Source: Oligoflexales bacterium
GTDB taxonomy: Bacteria > Bdellovibrionota > Oligoflexia > Oligoflexales > Oligoflexaceae
NCBI GenBank assembly: GCA_015232735.1
Contig: JADFZC010000022.1
Coordinates: 1 to 15,726 of the forward strand
Length of the DNA stretch: 15,726 bases
Reading direction: 5' to 3'
Shown: piece by piece, positions 7,909 to 14,339 of the stretch
Layout of the letters: each line of letters begins with the position of its first letter
How positions within the stretch are numbered: position 1 is the first letter of the stretch
The notes under the pieces: model-generated
What the model saw: the letters and a program-made list of their open reading frames with translations, nothing else
What the model was told of the DNA's origin: nothing
Database searches by the model: none
Position numbers and translations under genes: made by a program

Positions 7909-9144
7909 TTAAAAATAAATATTCACATCAATTTGAGTGAAGTCCGTAAGAGGAATGTTTTTTCCTGCATACTGCTTTCTGTACTCGATTGTCGCTGAAG
8001 CGGGAGCCGCCATTTCACGTCGCTTATAGGCGCCTATTGTGGAGTATCCGATTCTGGCCTGGCCATAGAGAGCTGATTGATCGGTCTCCTTTTGAAGTTC
8101 GCTTTTTACTTCAGGGTCTGTGGTTTTATATCTGTCACCGAATTTTTTCGTGTAGATGGATCCAAGTCCGAAGACAATTCCCGACTGTTGTTCAATCTGA
8201 AATGAGATTCCGCCTTCCACTCCATCGCCAGGTTTAAAATTCAAAGCTTTTTTCTCAACTTCGATTGCTTCCGATTCGGTCTTGAGCCTGACAACCTTGC
8301 TGCCCGGTGACTGGTAGGTGTATTTCGCATATTGATTGAAAAAGGCCTGCTCTGCGATGCGTTCATCAACATACAGCCCGAATGTCCCTCCCCATACGCC
8401 ATTTCCCGTCGGCAAATCGGTCAGAATGTCTGGATTGTCGACCTTGCCTGTAGGTGCGATTACACCGACGGCGGAAGCCATGTTAACTACCTTCTTTTTA
8501 TAGATGCCATATTTTGACACGAGCTGCATATCGCCGAGGGCGGTTCCATGCCAGGGGGTAAGCTCAGAGTAGCCGTTGTCCCGCAATTTGTTATTCAGCC
8601 TTTGGACGGCATCCGTTATCTTACCGGCGGCCTCGATGGCCGATTTGGTGTTGTTTGTATCTTTTGATGCCAGGAGGCCTACAAATTTGTCTGCGTTTTG
8701 GTTGGGCGTGAATCCGACTTTTACATCAGTGCTTGCCGAGTAGACCGGCGCAGCAAGGGCTATAGTGAGATTCTCGGAAATTCCATATGCGAAAATCGGC
8801 GCTGTAACGTTTATTTTTGCGGCCAGATCGGCTTTGAAATCACCTACGGATTCATTGTCGGAAAATCCCTTTGCGGACAAAAATGCCGCAAGCTGTGTCT
8901 TCTTTACCCCATCCTCGTTTTTTAAAATGTCTGAAAATTTGAGAGGCTTCATAAGGGGAATAGCCAGAGGGACCCTGTCGCCGTGCAAATCGCTCTTTTG
9001 GTTTGTCTCGGTGGACACGTTCCTCAGTGTTAAATTGCGGACTCCCTTGGGAAGAACCTGGGCGTTCTCAAATGCATAAGCTCCAAGGGCCGAAAAAAGG
9101 AAAATTATTGCGACCAATGATGATCCATAATGATGTTTATTCAA
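7909..9144 (-). CDS. Outer-membrane-like protein (transporter/barrel type), TTG start
   Basis: The product is 411 residues. A signal peptide has a hydrophobic core at 9-22 and likely cleavage after GAYA at residue 24. The sequence has the short alternating strands of an outer-membrane barrel, such as ISENLTIALAAPVYSA and GTFGLYVDERIAEQAFFNQYAKYTYQS, and ends in D-V-N-I-Y-F with the C-terminal Phe typical of BAM substrates. It somewhat resembles MetA-pathway/phenol-degradation-type outer-membrane proteins, but I cannot assign a family. No in-frame ATG exists near the start; TTG at 9144 with AAGGAG 8 nt upstream is a convincing start. It sits between the TPR-like gene and the lipoprotein gene. 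A 124-bp palindromic element lies directly upstream of its ribosome site. Confidence 0.65.
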   Translation of the reverse strand: MNKHHYGSSLVAIIFLFSALGAYAFENAQVLPKGVRNLTLRNVSTETNQKSDLHGDRVPLAIPLMKPLKFSDILKNEDGVKKTQLAAFLSAKGFSDNESVGDFKADLAAKINVTAPIFAYGISENLTIALAAPVYSASTDVKVGFTPNQNADKFVGLLASKDTNNTKSAIEAAGKITDAVQRLNNKLRDNGYSELTPWHGTALGDMQLVSKYGIYKKKVVNMASAVGVIAPTGKVDNPDILTDLPTGNGVWGGTFGLYVDERIAEQAFFNQYAKYTYQSPGSKVVRLKTESEAIEVEKKALNFKPGDGVEGGISFQIEQQSGIVFGLGSIYTKKFGDRYKTTDPEVKSELQKETDQSALYGQARIGYSTIGAYKRREMAAPASATIEYRKQYAGKNIPLTDFTQIDVNIYF

Positions 9145-9152
9145 ACCAACAT

Positions 9153-9158
9153 CTCCTT
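9153..9158 (-). promoter_or_regulatory. Ribosome binding site that supports a TTG start
   Basis: AAGGAG on the minus strand lies 8 nt before the TTG at 9144. A closer ATG overlapping the site opens only a three-codon frame, so TTG is the credible start. The palindromic element ends just 2 bp away, at 9161, so a folded RNA hairpin would abut this site. Confidence 0.65.
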
Positions 9159-9160
9159 TC

Positions 9161-9284
9161 AGAGCCTGTTGAAAAAGCCATGACTCGGCGTTGCTCGTCG
9201 CCTAAAAAATCCTCATTTACCAGCGCGTAAACTCCGGTTTTCCTCCTCCTCGCGCCTTGATTCCCGGCTTTTTCAACAGGCTCT
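9161..9284. repeat. Nested-palindrome element A, copy 1 (124 bp)
   Basis: Perfect 19-bp terminal arms, AGAGCCTGTTGAAAAAGCC at 9161-9179 and its reverse complement at 9266-9284, enclose an inner hairpin TTTAC (9216-9220), CAGCGC, GTAAA (9227-9231). Conserved blocks shared with copy 2 at 13069-13191 are CATTTACC, the CCTCCTCCTCG run and GCCTTGAT. The element lies in the 298-bp gap between the TPR-like gene and the outer-membrane-like gene, and it encodes no protein. It could be a MITE/REP-type mobile repeat or an RNA-level control element. Confidence 0.85.
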
Positions 9285-9336
9285 CATTATTCAAGTTACA
9301 AACAAATCCTATACTTTTCCTCGCCTGCCAGGACAT

Positions 9337-9439
9337 GTTTTTGGCGCTATGGCTTTCCAGATTAATATTCCGGGGCGGACACAAAGAATGACGTCCGTCC
9401 CTAATCATTTGTCTGAAATGCCATGGAAGCGCCAAAAAC
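9337..9439. repeat. Nested-palindrome element B (103 bp), REP/MITE-like
   Basis: Perfect 12-bp arms GTTTTTGGCGCT (9337-9348) and AGCGCCAAAAAC (9428-9439) continue inward as an imperfect inverted repeat through ATGGC, TTTC and AGA blocks. They lead to a core hairpin GGGGCGGAC / GTCCGTCCC (nine pairs, one G-T) around a 12-nt loop. The whole element is about 45 bp of stem on each side. It starts 3 bp beyond the stop codon of the minus-strand TPR-like gene. The GGACGGAC-type core resembles, from memory, REP palindromes associated with Y1/RAYT transposases, but no such transposase is present here. Confidence 0.75.
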
Positions 9440-9442
9440 TGA

Positions 9443-10270
9443 TTATTTAAAAGATGTCTGGAACTGCTCAAGCAAATTCATGCAGTGAATGGTTTCCGGG
9501 CCAAGTCCCTCAGGCAGCATTCCGTTTGCTTCGAGTTCTTTGAAATCAGCGAGACTCTTGGCGGTGAATTCCTTTGATTCATCAATGCGTCCAAGTTCTT
9601 TCAGGATCATTGCCTTGCGTCTGTAGTTTTCGCAAAAATCAGCGCCTGTGTTGTTTGAACCGGGAAAAGCAGGTTGCGCAAGAGCCTTGTCGATCAGTTC
9701 AAGGGCTTTTTGAGGATTGTAGAGTCCTGGAATCGGTTTTGCCTTCGGGTTTGAAATTATTCCCGCCTCTGATCTTAAAAGTCCGCCGCCTTCATATGAC
9801 ATGTTCAGCCGACCGCCCTTGGAGAAGGCTTCCCGTACCAAGACCACGTTCCTTAGATTTTCAACTGTGCCTGACACCTCGCTGTAGAGGCCTATGCATG
9901 CAGCGCGCCAGTACCAATATTGTTCGGTTTCATATCCGAGAGCCTTGGGGGAAATAAGTTCCATCTTGTCTTTCCAGCATTCGCTGAAAAGTTCGCGCCG
10001 TCTTTTTTCACCTTCGCCTTCCTTTGTATTCAATACCTCTCCTTCGTAGAAGTATGTTCTTCCAAGTTGTGTGACCGCATAGACAAGATCGCTCCCTTTC
10101 AACTCTCCGCTGTCGATCATAGCCTGATACGCCGCTCTGGCTTTCTGGGTATTTTCAACGCTGCCCTGCCTTGTGACCCATATCTGATCGGCGCCTGAAA
10201 AATCTGCAGCGGCGGCCGAGCCTGCGCATAAAATAACCGCAAACAAAGATCCCATTAATTTGTTAACCAT
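9443..10270 (-). CDS. Periplasmic TPR-like protein of unknown function
   Basis: The product is 275 residues. A signal peptide (hydrophobic 7-20) ends in an Ala-rich run, with cleavage near residue 22. A Cys in VILC has Leu before it, so it is not a lipobox. The mature chain is helical. The segments KARAAYQAMIDSG...LGRTYFYEG (about 43-77) and NPQKALELIDKALAQ with ...MILKELGRIDESKEFTAKS (about 185-250) read like TPR or Sel1-like helical pairs, implying a scaffold or protein-binding role. AAGGAG 7 nt before the ATG at 10270 supports the start. It is the first gene of the minus-strand set, with 298 bp before the next gene. That gap holds two palindromic elements, so co-transcription with the downstream genes is plausible but not certain. 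Confidence 0.65.
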   Translation of the reverse strand: MVNKLMGSLFAVILCAGSAAAADFSGADQIWVTRQGSVENTQKARAAYQAMIDSGELKGSDLVYAVTQLGRTYFYEGEVLNTKEGEGEKRRRELFSECWKDKMELISPKALGYETEQYWYWRAACIGLYSEVSGTVENLRNVVLVREAFSKGGRLNMSYEGGGLLRSEAGIISNPKAKPIPGLYNPQKALELIDKALAQPAFPGSNNTGADFCENYRRKAMILKELGRIDESKEFTAKSLADFKELEANGMLPEGLGPETIHCMNLLEQFQTSFK

Positions 10271-10292
10271 TATTCGTCTCCTTTACGTTTTC

Positions 10293-10305
10293 GTGACCGT
10301 GTCAC
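10293..10305. promoter_or_regulatory. Short inverted repeat in the leader of the TPR-like gene
   Basis: GTGAC (10293-10297) and GTCAC (10301-10305) form a dyad with a 3-bp spacer, about 22 bp before the gene's ATG. It resembles a CRP-type TGTGA-N6-TCACA half-pair, but the spacing is one base short and the outer base does not match. It may be an operator or chance. Confidence 0.25.
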
Positions 10306-10333
10306 AAATTTTCATAATATGACTTCTCGCGGA

Positions 10334-10362
10334 ACCCTACCCATAATTTTTATTTGTGTCAA
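10334..10362 (-). promoter_or_regulatory. Candidate sigma70 promoter for the minus-strand envelope genes
   Basis: Read on the minus strand, a perfect -35 TTGACA (10362-10357) is followed after 17 bp by TAGGGT (10339-10334), which matches three of six -10 bases. It lies about 65-90 bp upstream of the start at 10270. The -35 is strong and the -10 poor, so an activator may be needed. Confidence 0.4.
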
Positions 10363-10371
10363 TTAAGATCA

Positions 10372-10385
10372 CGGGAAATGTCCCG
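10372..10385. promoter_or_regulatory. Inverted repeat directly upstream of the -35 box
   Basis: CGGGA (10372-10376), 4-bp spacer, TCCCG (10381-10385). It lies 9 bp beyond the TTGACA box on its upstream side, a usual place for an activator operator given the weak -10. No known regulator consensus is recognised. Confidence 0.3.
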
Positions 10386-10421
10386 ACAACATTTTCTATT
10401 GTTTTCAGGGGAGCAGGTAAG

Positions 10422-10469
10422 TAATCAAGTGATTATTTAGTCCGCCGCGATTTCGCGCGGCGGACTAAA
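10422..10469. repeat. Two abutting palindromes, the second a 14-bp perfect stem
   Basis: TAATCA-AG-TGATTA (10422-10435) is immediately followed by a hairpin with 14-bp perfect arms, TTTAGTCCGCCGCG (10436-10449) and its complement (10456-10469), around loop ATTTCG. There is no T-run after it on either strand, so it is not a standard terminator. It sits in the 240-bp gap between divergent genes, about 40 bp before the transposase remnant. It may be a leftover transposon end, a REP-type hairpin or a protein-binding site. Confidence 0.8.
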
Positions 10470-10511
10470 GTTTGGCCATTTTCCCATGTCGTCGTGGTAG
10501 TGTATATGTGA

Positions 10512-11024
10512 TTGTGTAAAAACAAAAAACGGTTGATTTTGTTAACAAAAGACAAGTATGAGCGCATGAAGAATGTCAGCCCCAACTATCGTAATGGATC
10601 ATGTGAAAGGAACTTTTTGGTTAGAGATGTTCGTGATCTGAAAATAAAAATTCCTTGTGATCGCAAAGGAGAATACTCATCAAAGTTGATCGAGAAATAT
10701 GACAGATATGATAAAGCCTTGGAAAAAGACTTGTCACTGTTATTTTTATCTGGATTATCTACACGCAACATCAGCCTGATTTCCCAAACCTTGATCGGCC
10801 GAAAGATCTCGGCAGCAGAGGTATCGAAGGTAAACAAGGAGCTTTCAACGGGCATCGATGCATGGAGATTACGTTCTTTAGAACCCTACAAAATCGAGTA
10901 TCTCTATGTGGATGGTGTCTTTTTTTATATGAGAGTGGATTATAAAATTGAGAATAGCGATGGAGAATTTAAGTGTAAAGATCAAGTGTTTGAATTGTTG
11001 GTTTGCTGTATAATATCCCGTTAA
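10512..11024 (+). pseudogene. IS256/Mutator-family transposase remnant, truncated at both ends
   Basis: The frame translates to 170 residues from a TTG at 10512; an internal ATG lies at 10566. Recognisable IS256-family features are NYRNG...ER (residues 26-33), DLKIKIPCDRKGEY (42-55), the zinc-free helix-turn-helix-like stretch LSGLSTRNISLI...ISAAEVSKVNKEL (79-111), and the first catalytic Asp in YVDGVFF (D134). The N-terminal ~60-80 residues and everything past about residue 147 are missing, including the second Asp and the Glu. About 120 residues of a usual ~400-residue enzyme remain, so it is inactive. The final residues, ending at the TAA at 11022-11024, are not transposase-like. The remnant abuts the next gene. 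Confidence 0.75.
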
Positions 11025-11025
11025 T

Positions 11026-13008
11026 TTGAACGATTGCATTTATAAGTTAGATCAGCTGAAAAGATGTAAAAACTGGTTGTATTTACTCGATCATGAATAT
11101 ATTCCTTTGTTATTATACCTAAGGCTGATTGGAATTTATATGTTTGCACCACCGTTTTATCTTTTTCTTGCAGGAACTGTTTTCTACTCACTATTAATTT
11201 CGTATGTCGGAGATGGCTTTATAGGCCAGAGGCTCTATAAGACAATGCCCTGGACCATCTTGATGCTGATTCTTGTCAGTTCTCTATTGTTTGTAAAAAA
11301 AAGCGATTTTGATAAAAAAATCGCTTTGCCTCTTAGCCTGTTGATAATAATAGGTCTCATGCTGACTGCATCCTACCCTTTCGGAATCGGAAATATCACT
11401 CTTGTCACGTTGCCATGCGCCTTCCTTGTGCTCTGTGCAATGTTCGTCGGACGCATTTGGCCATTAAAATCCAACATTTTATGGCCTGTAACAGTAGGTG
11501 CCACGTTTCTTACGGGAATTTGTAGCCGTATAATGGTTCTCAAGAAGTATCCGTTTGCAGCCCAGTCGGACATGCTTCTTTTGATTCGCAAAGCCCTGAG
11601 TGAATTTGTCAAAGGCAACAGTCCTTACATTTATCATATCATGGACCAGACGCCGAACTACTCATACAAGCTGCCTTTGACATATTTGCCTCTCAAATGG
11701 CTTTTATACCTGCCAGTTCACATTGTCAGCGCGGACCTGAGGCTTTTAAATATCGCTATTGAAGCACTATGTTTTATCATCACAGTACATTTTATCACAT
11801 CGCGTGTAAAAAACATGGAAGACAGGCTTGCCATGTTTGTCCTTGTCGCAGCTTATTATCTGAATAGTTACTTCATTCTCAGAATTGATACGGAGATTTC
11901 GGTTTTCAACCTCTTTATCCTGCTTTTCACTTTCTCCTTCTTCATGTCTGAAAGGTTATTCGTTGATGCGGTACTGGGCTTGGCCCTGGCCGCCAATCAA
12001 CTGGCACTGCTATTCTTGCCATTCATATTTTTGTATCGCTGGAAAAACCAATCCATAAGGCGCGCTTTTGCTGGAATTACGATCAGCGGCCTCGCTTTTA
12101 GTGTTTTTATCGTTCCCTTCCTCTTCTTCTCTCTCGACGGTTTCCTTTATGGGATAATCGGGCATTGGAAAAACGTTGAGATCTTCAAATACCAGTGGGC
12201 GTACCAAAATATTAATAACTTGAACATGTCGATGCTGTTTTACAAGTTTGACTTGCAGGCGTATTTGAAAATACTTCAACTGGTCATATTCTTTTCGATC
12301 TTTGTTCTATACTGTCAGACCAGGTCATATAAATCAAAATGGCGTACCATGGTTTTCTCAATGGTGGGTCTGTATTGGTTTTTGTCGTTCAATGTTGTTG
12401 TCTGGACTTATCTCTATCAACCGCTGTTTTTGGGATTCGTGCTATTGTTCATATTGCAGTACGGGAATATTGAAATGTCTGACTCACGAGCCCCATTCAG
12501 GATGTCCCTGTGTTCGGCAATTGCATTGGCGGGAATATTTCTGTACTTCCATATGTACAATTTCTCGAATCCATACGCACATATTCCGGAACGCAATTAC
12601 GATGAAGCTTTTTTCATGTTAAGGCACGGCCACCTCGTAAGGACCGATTTTTCCGTCGAGCCGCTTGACCAGAGTTGTAGTCCCGGGAAAAAGATTTCAA
12701 TCGATGTTTTGATTACAAATGACAGCAAATACAGGATTAATTCAGACTCAAAACCACCGGTGTTTCTTGCTTATCAGTTCTGGGATTCTAAAAAAGAGGT
12801 CCTTCTCGTCGACGGGCAAAGAATCAGAATCGACCTGCAACCAAATAGCAGGGATATGAGGATCCATGTGGAAAACATAGTATGCCCTGATGAAAAAAAG
12901 ACAGTGTGGCTCAGGCTTCAGTTGGTTCAGGAATCGGTAGGATGGCAGCGGGACTGCTACCCTCCTAGCAAATTTGTGGAAATGGAGATGATTCAGGAGA
13001 CGTTGTGA
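11026..13008 (+). CDS. Multi-spanning GT-C-type glycosyltransferase candidate with C-terminal beta-domain
   Basis: The frame opens at a TTG at 11026 (660 residues). No Shine-Dalgarno is present; an ATG at 11140 (residue 39) is another possible start. The body has about 11-13 hydrophobic segments spread over residues 28-515. The loop with S-D182-M, K-G-N-S-P-Y (196-201) and L-P-L-T-Y-L-P (216-222) resembles the GT87/DUF2029-type polyprenol-phosphate-dependent mannosyltransferase region. Residues about 545-660 form a beta-rich soluble domain (GKKISIDVLITND, FLAYQFWDSKKEVLLVDGQR, WLRLQLVQESVGWQRD). This resembles the domain often attached to cell-surface sugar-transfer and sugar-related proteins, with 'SYHWLD...WDGxRTPLP...DLVQEGVAWF'. 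The sugar and acceptor are unknown. The 5' end borders the transposase remnant, so its original promoter and start may be lost. Confidence 0.6.
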   Translation: MNDCIYKLDQLKRCKNWLYLLDHEYIPLLLYLRLIGIYMFAPPFYLFLAGTVFYSLLISYVGDGFIGQRLYKTMPWTILMLILVSSLLFVKKSDFDKKIALPLSLLIIIGLMLTASYPFGIGNITLVTLPCAFLVLCAMFVGRIWPLKSNILWPVTVGATFLTGICSRIMVLKKYPFAAQSDMLLLIRKALSEFVKGNSPYIYHIMDQTPNYSYKLPLTYLPLKWLLYLPVHIVSADLRLLNIAIEALCFIITVHFITSRVKNMEDRLAMFVLVAAYYLNSYFILRIDTEISVFNLFILLFTFSFFMSERLFVDAVLGLALAANQLALLFLPFIFLYRWKNQSIRRAFAGITISGLAFSVFIVPFLFFSLDGFLYGIIGHWKNVEIFKYQWAYQNINNLNMSMLFYKFDLQAYLKILQLVIFFSIFVLYCQTRSYKSKWRTMVFSMVGLYWFLSFNVVVWTYLYQPLFLGFVLLFILQYGNIEMSDSRAPFRMSLCSAIALAGIFLYFHMYNFSNPYAHIPERNYDEAFFMLRHGHLVRTDFSVEPLDQSCSPGKKISIDVLITNDSKYRINSDSKPPVFLAYQFWDSKKEVLLVDGQRIRIDLQPNSRDMRIHVENIVCPDEKKTVWLRLQLVQESVGWQRDCYPPSKFVEMEMIQETL

Positions 13009-13068
13009 GAATGGTGTGGCTACTCAAAATTATGTCAAGCAGCAATAGGAACCCAGTATAATCTCCTT

Positions 13069-13191
13069 AGAGCCTGTCTAAAAAGGGTCGGACTCTACGT
13101 TAATCGTCGTCGGGCGATCCTCATTTACCGGTATGTAAACGTAGGTCGCCCTCCTCCTCGGCCTTGATCCACCCCTTTTTAGACAGGCTCT
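13069..13191. repeat. Nested-palindrome element A, copy 2 (123 bp)
   Basis: Perfect 19-bp arms AGAGCCTGTCTAAAAAGGG (13069-13087) and its complement (13173-13191) enclose an inner stem GGGCGATC (13112-13119) / GGTCGCCC (13144-13151), a small internal loop, and TTTAC / GTAAA (13124-13128 / 13135-13139). It shares CATTTACC, the CCTCCTCCTCG run, GCCTTGAT and overall geometry with copy 1. It lies in the 201-bp gap between the convergent GT-C-like and YchF-like genes, where it could also limit read-through. Confidence 0.85.
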
Positions 13192-13209
13192 TAGGGCATG
13201 TTCTCATGT

Positions 13210-14229
13210 TCATACATTGAATCTGAAATTTATTATATCACCGTCTTTTACAATGTATTCCTTCCCCTCAAGTCTGTAGAGGCCGGCCTTTTTGCATTCA
13301 GCTTCGCTTCCAAGGCGCTTGAAATCATCGAATGAAATGGTCTCCGCCCTTATGAAACCTCTTGCTATGTCCGAGTGTATCCTGCTTGCAGCGTCCACCG
13401 CTTTCGATGAGGATTTGATGGGCCATGCGCGGCATTCATCCTCTCCGCATGTGAGAAATGAAATGAGTCCCATGGTCCTGTACGCTTCTCTTATAAATCT
13501 TTCCTTTCCTGTTTCCTTCAAACCGTAACTTTCGAGAAACGAAACCTGTTCATCCCTCGACAGCTCATTCAATTCGCATTCAAGAGCGGCGGAAATTGGA
13601 AAATACGCCATATTGTTTTCACAAAGCTTTTTTTCAAGGTCGGAAGGGATTTCGGTTTCTCCCTCCGGCTGGTTTATGAGGACCATGCATTTCTTCAGGC
13701 TCAGGAAGTTGTAATTGTTTAAAAGCCTCATTTCTTCCCCGGAGATCTCCTCATCACCTGGAAACCTGTTTTCTCCCAGGATGAAGTGAAGTTTCTCGAG
13801 AATCTTCTGCTCAGGCAGTTTCCTTTGTTCCTTTTTCTGTCTTTCCAGTCTGTTTTCAATAACGATAAAATCTGTAATCACAATCTCGTCCATAAGTTTA
13901 TTGTATTCGGCAAGAGGATTTCTGGGGGATTCCGTCATGACCGAATCAAAGTTTCTGAGAACAAGTATCAACAGTTCGGATTTCTGGATTATGCTCTTCG
14001 TTTTTGCCGGTATTATGGAACTTTTTTCCTGGACATTTAAGTCAGTGAGTATGAATTCGGCATAAGTTGTTTTTTTAGGATGGTAGACGGAACAGAGAAA
14101 ATCTATTCTTTCATCGGGAACCTTTATGGAACCGATGCTCTCATCTTTCTTCCCGGCATCAACGGATGTGAGTGCCTTGAATATCGAGGTTTTGCCCGAG
14201 TAGGCCAAACCTGCCAGCGCAGCTTTCAT
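13210..14229 (-). CDS. Divergent YchF/OLA1-like P-loop NTPase with C-terminal TGS domain
   Basis: The product is 339 residues from the ATG at 14229 (E. coli YchF is 363). P-loop G-L-A-Y-S-G-K-T at 7-14; G4-type N-Q-P-E at 186-189, the NxxE form that gives YchF its ATP preference; G5-like I-S-A-A-L-E at 212-217. The helical insert IVIENRLERQKKEQRK (122-137) corresponds to YchF's coiled-coil domain. The C-terminal 85 residues, GLISFLTCGEDECRAWPI...YIVKDGDIINFRFNV, are a clear YchF-type TGS/DUF933 domain. The G3 region reads D-L-N-V-Q (63-67), where YchF normally has D-I-A-G, so the glycine is missing. In other organisms YchF binds the ribosome. An upstream TTG (14241) would add four residues. 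It lies 109 bp downstream of the gene at 14339. Confidence 0.8.
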   Translation of the reverse strand: MKAALAGLAYSGKTSIFKALTSVDAGKKDESIGSIKVPDERIDFLCSVYHPKKTTYAEFILTDLNVQEKSSIIPAKTKSIIQKSELLILVLRNFDSVMTESPRNPLAEYNKLMDEIVITDFIVIENRLERQKKEQRKLPEQKILEKLHFILGENRFPGDEEISGEEMRLLNNYNFLSLKKCMVLINQPEGETEIPSDLEKKLCENNMAYFPISAALECELNELSRDEQVSFLESYGLKETGKERFIREAYRTMGLISFLTCGEDECRAWPIKSSSKAVDAASRIHSDIARGFIRAETISFDDFKRLGSEAECKKAGLYRLEGKEYIVKDGDIINFRFNV

Positions 14230-14234
14230 TGTGT

Positions 14235-14239
14235 CCTCC
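14235..14239 (-). promoter_or_regulatory. Ribosome binding site fixing the YchF-like start
   Basis: GGAGG on the minus strand lies 5 nt before the ATG at 14229. The TTG at 14241 sits upstream of it, overlapping the site, and would not be served by it, so the ATG is preferred. Confidence 0.85.
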
Positions 14240-14303
14240 AATCGGCCTTGTCTTATATGTCCGCCCCTGCGGTATTCTTTGCCAGCCTCCGTCAGTCATG
14301 ATG

Positions 14304-14339
14304 GATTTTTTGAAAAAATTTCGATTTTTTTAAAAAATC
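14304..14339 (-). terminator. AT-rich 36-nt hairpin overlapping a stop codon, possible terminator
   Basis: GATTTTTTGAAAAAAT (14304-14319), loop TTCG, ATTTTTTTAAAAAATC (14324-14339) form a 16-bp stem. On the plus strand the middle pair is G-T and on the minus strand A-C. The outer base is the last base of the stop codon of the secreted protein. A stem nearly all A-T would be weak for intrinsic termination, although its length may compensate. Confidence 0.4.

Noticed and set aside
8765..9079. 104-codon plus-strand open frame
   Set aside because: It lies wholly opposite the outer-membrane-like gene, with no ribosome site or recognisable domain.
9217..9471. 84-codon minus-strand open frame
   Set aside because: It runs across both palindromic elements and overlaps the 3' end of the TPR-like gene; its translation reflects the repeats.
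10293..10305. CRP site in the TPR-like gene leader
   Set aside because: The spacer between TGTGA and TCAC is 5 rather than 6 bp and the last base does not match; listed only as an inverted repeat.
10436..10469. Rho-independent terminator
   Set aside because: The hairpin is strong but no T-run follows on either strand.
11009..11014. TATAAT box before the GT-C-like gene
   Set aside because: No -35 at proper spacing: TTGAAT at 10990-10995 is only 13 bp away. It may still act in a weak promoter.
14261..14272. CCGC-CCCT-GCGG inverted repeat upstream of the YchF-like gene
   Set aside because: Only 4-bp arms; such a dyad is common by chance.
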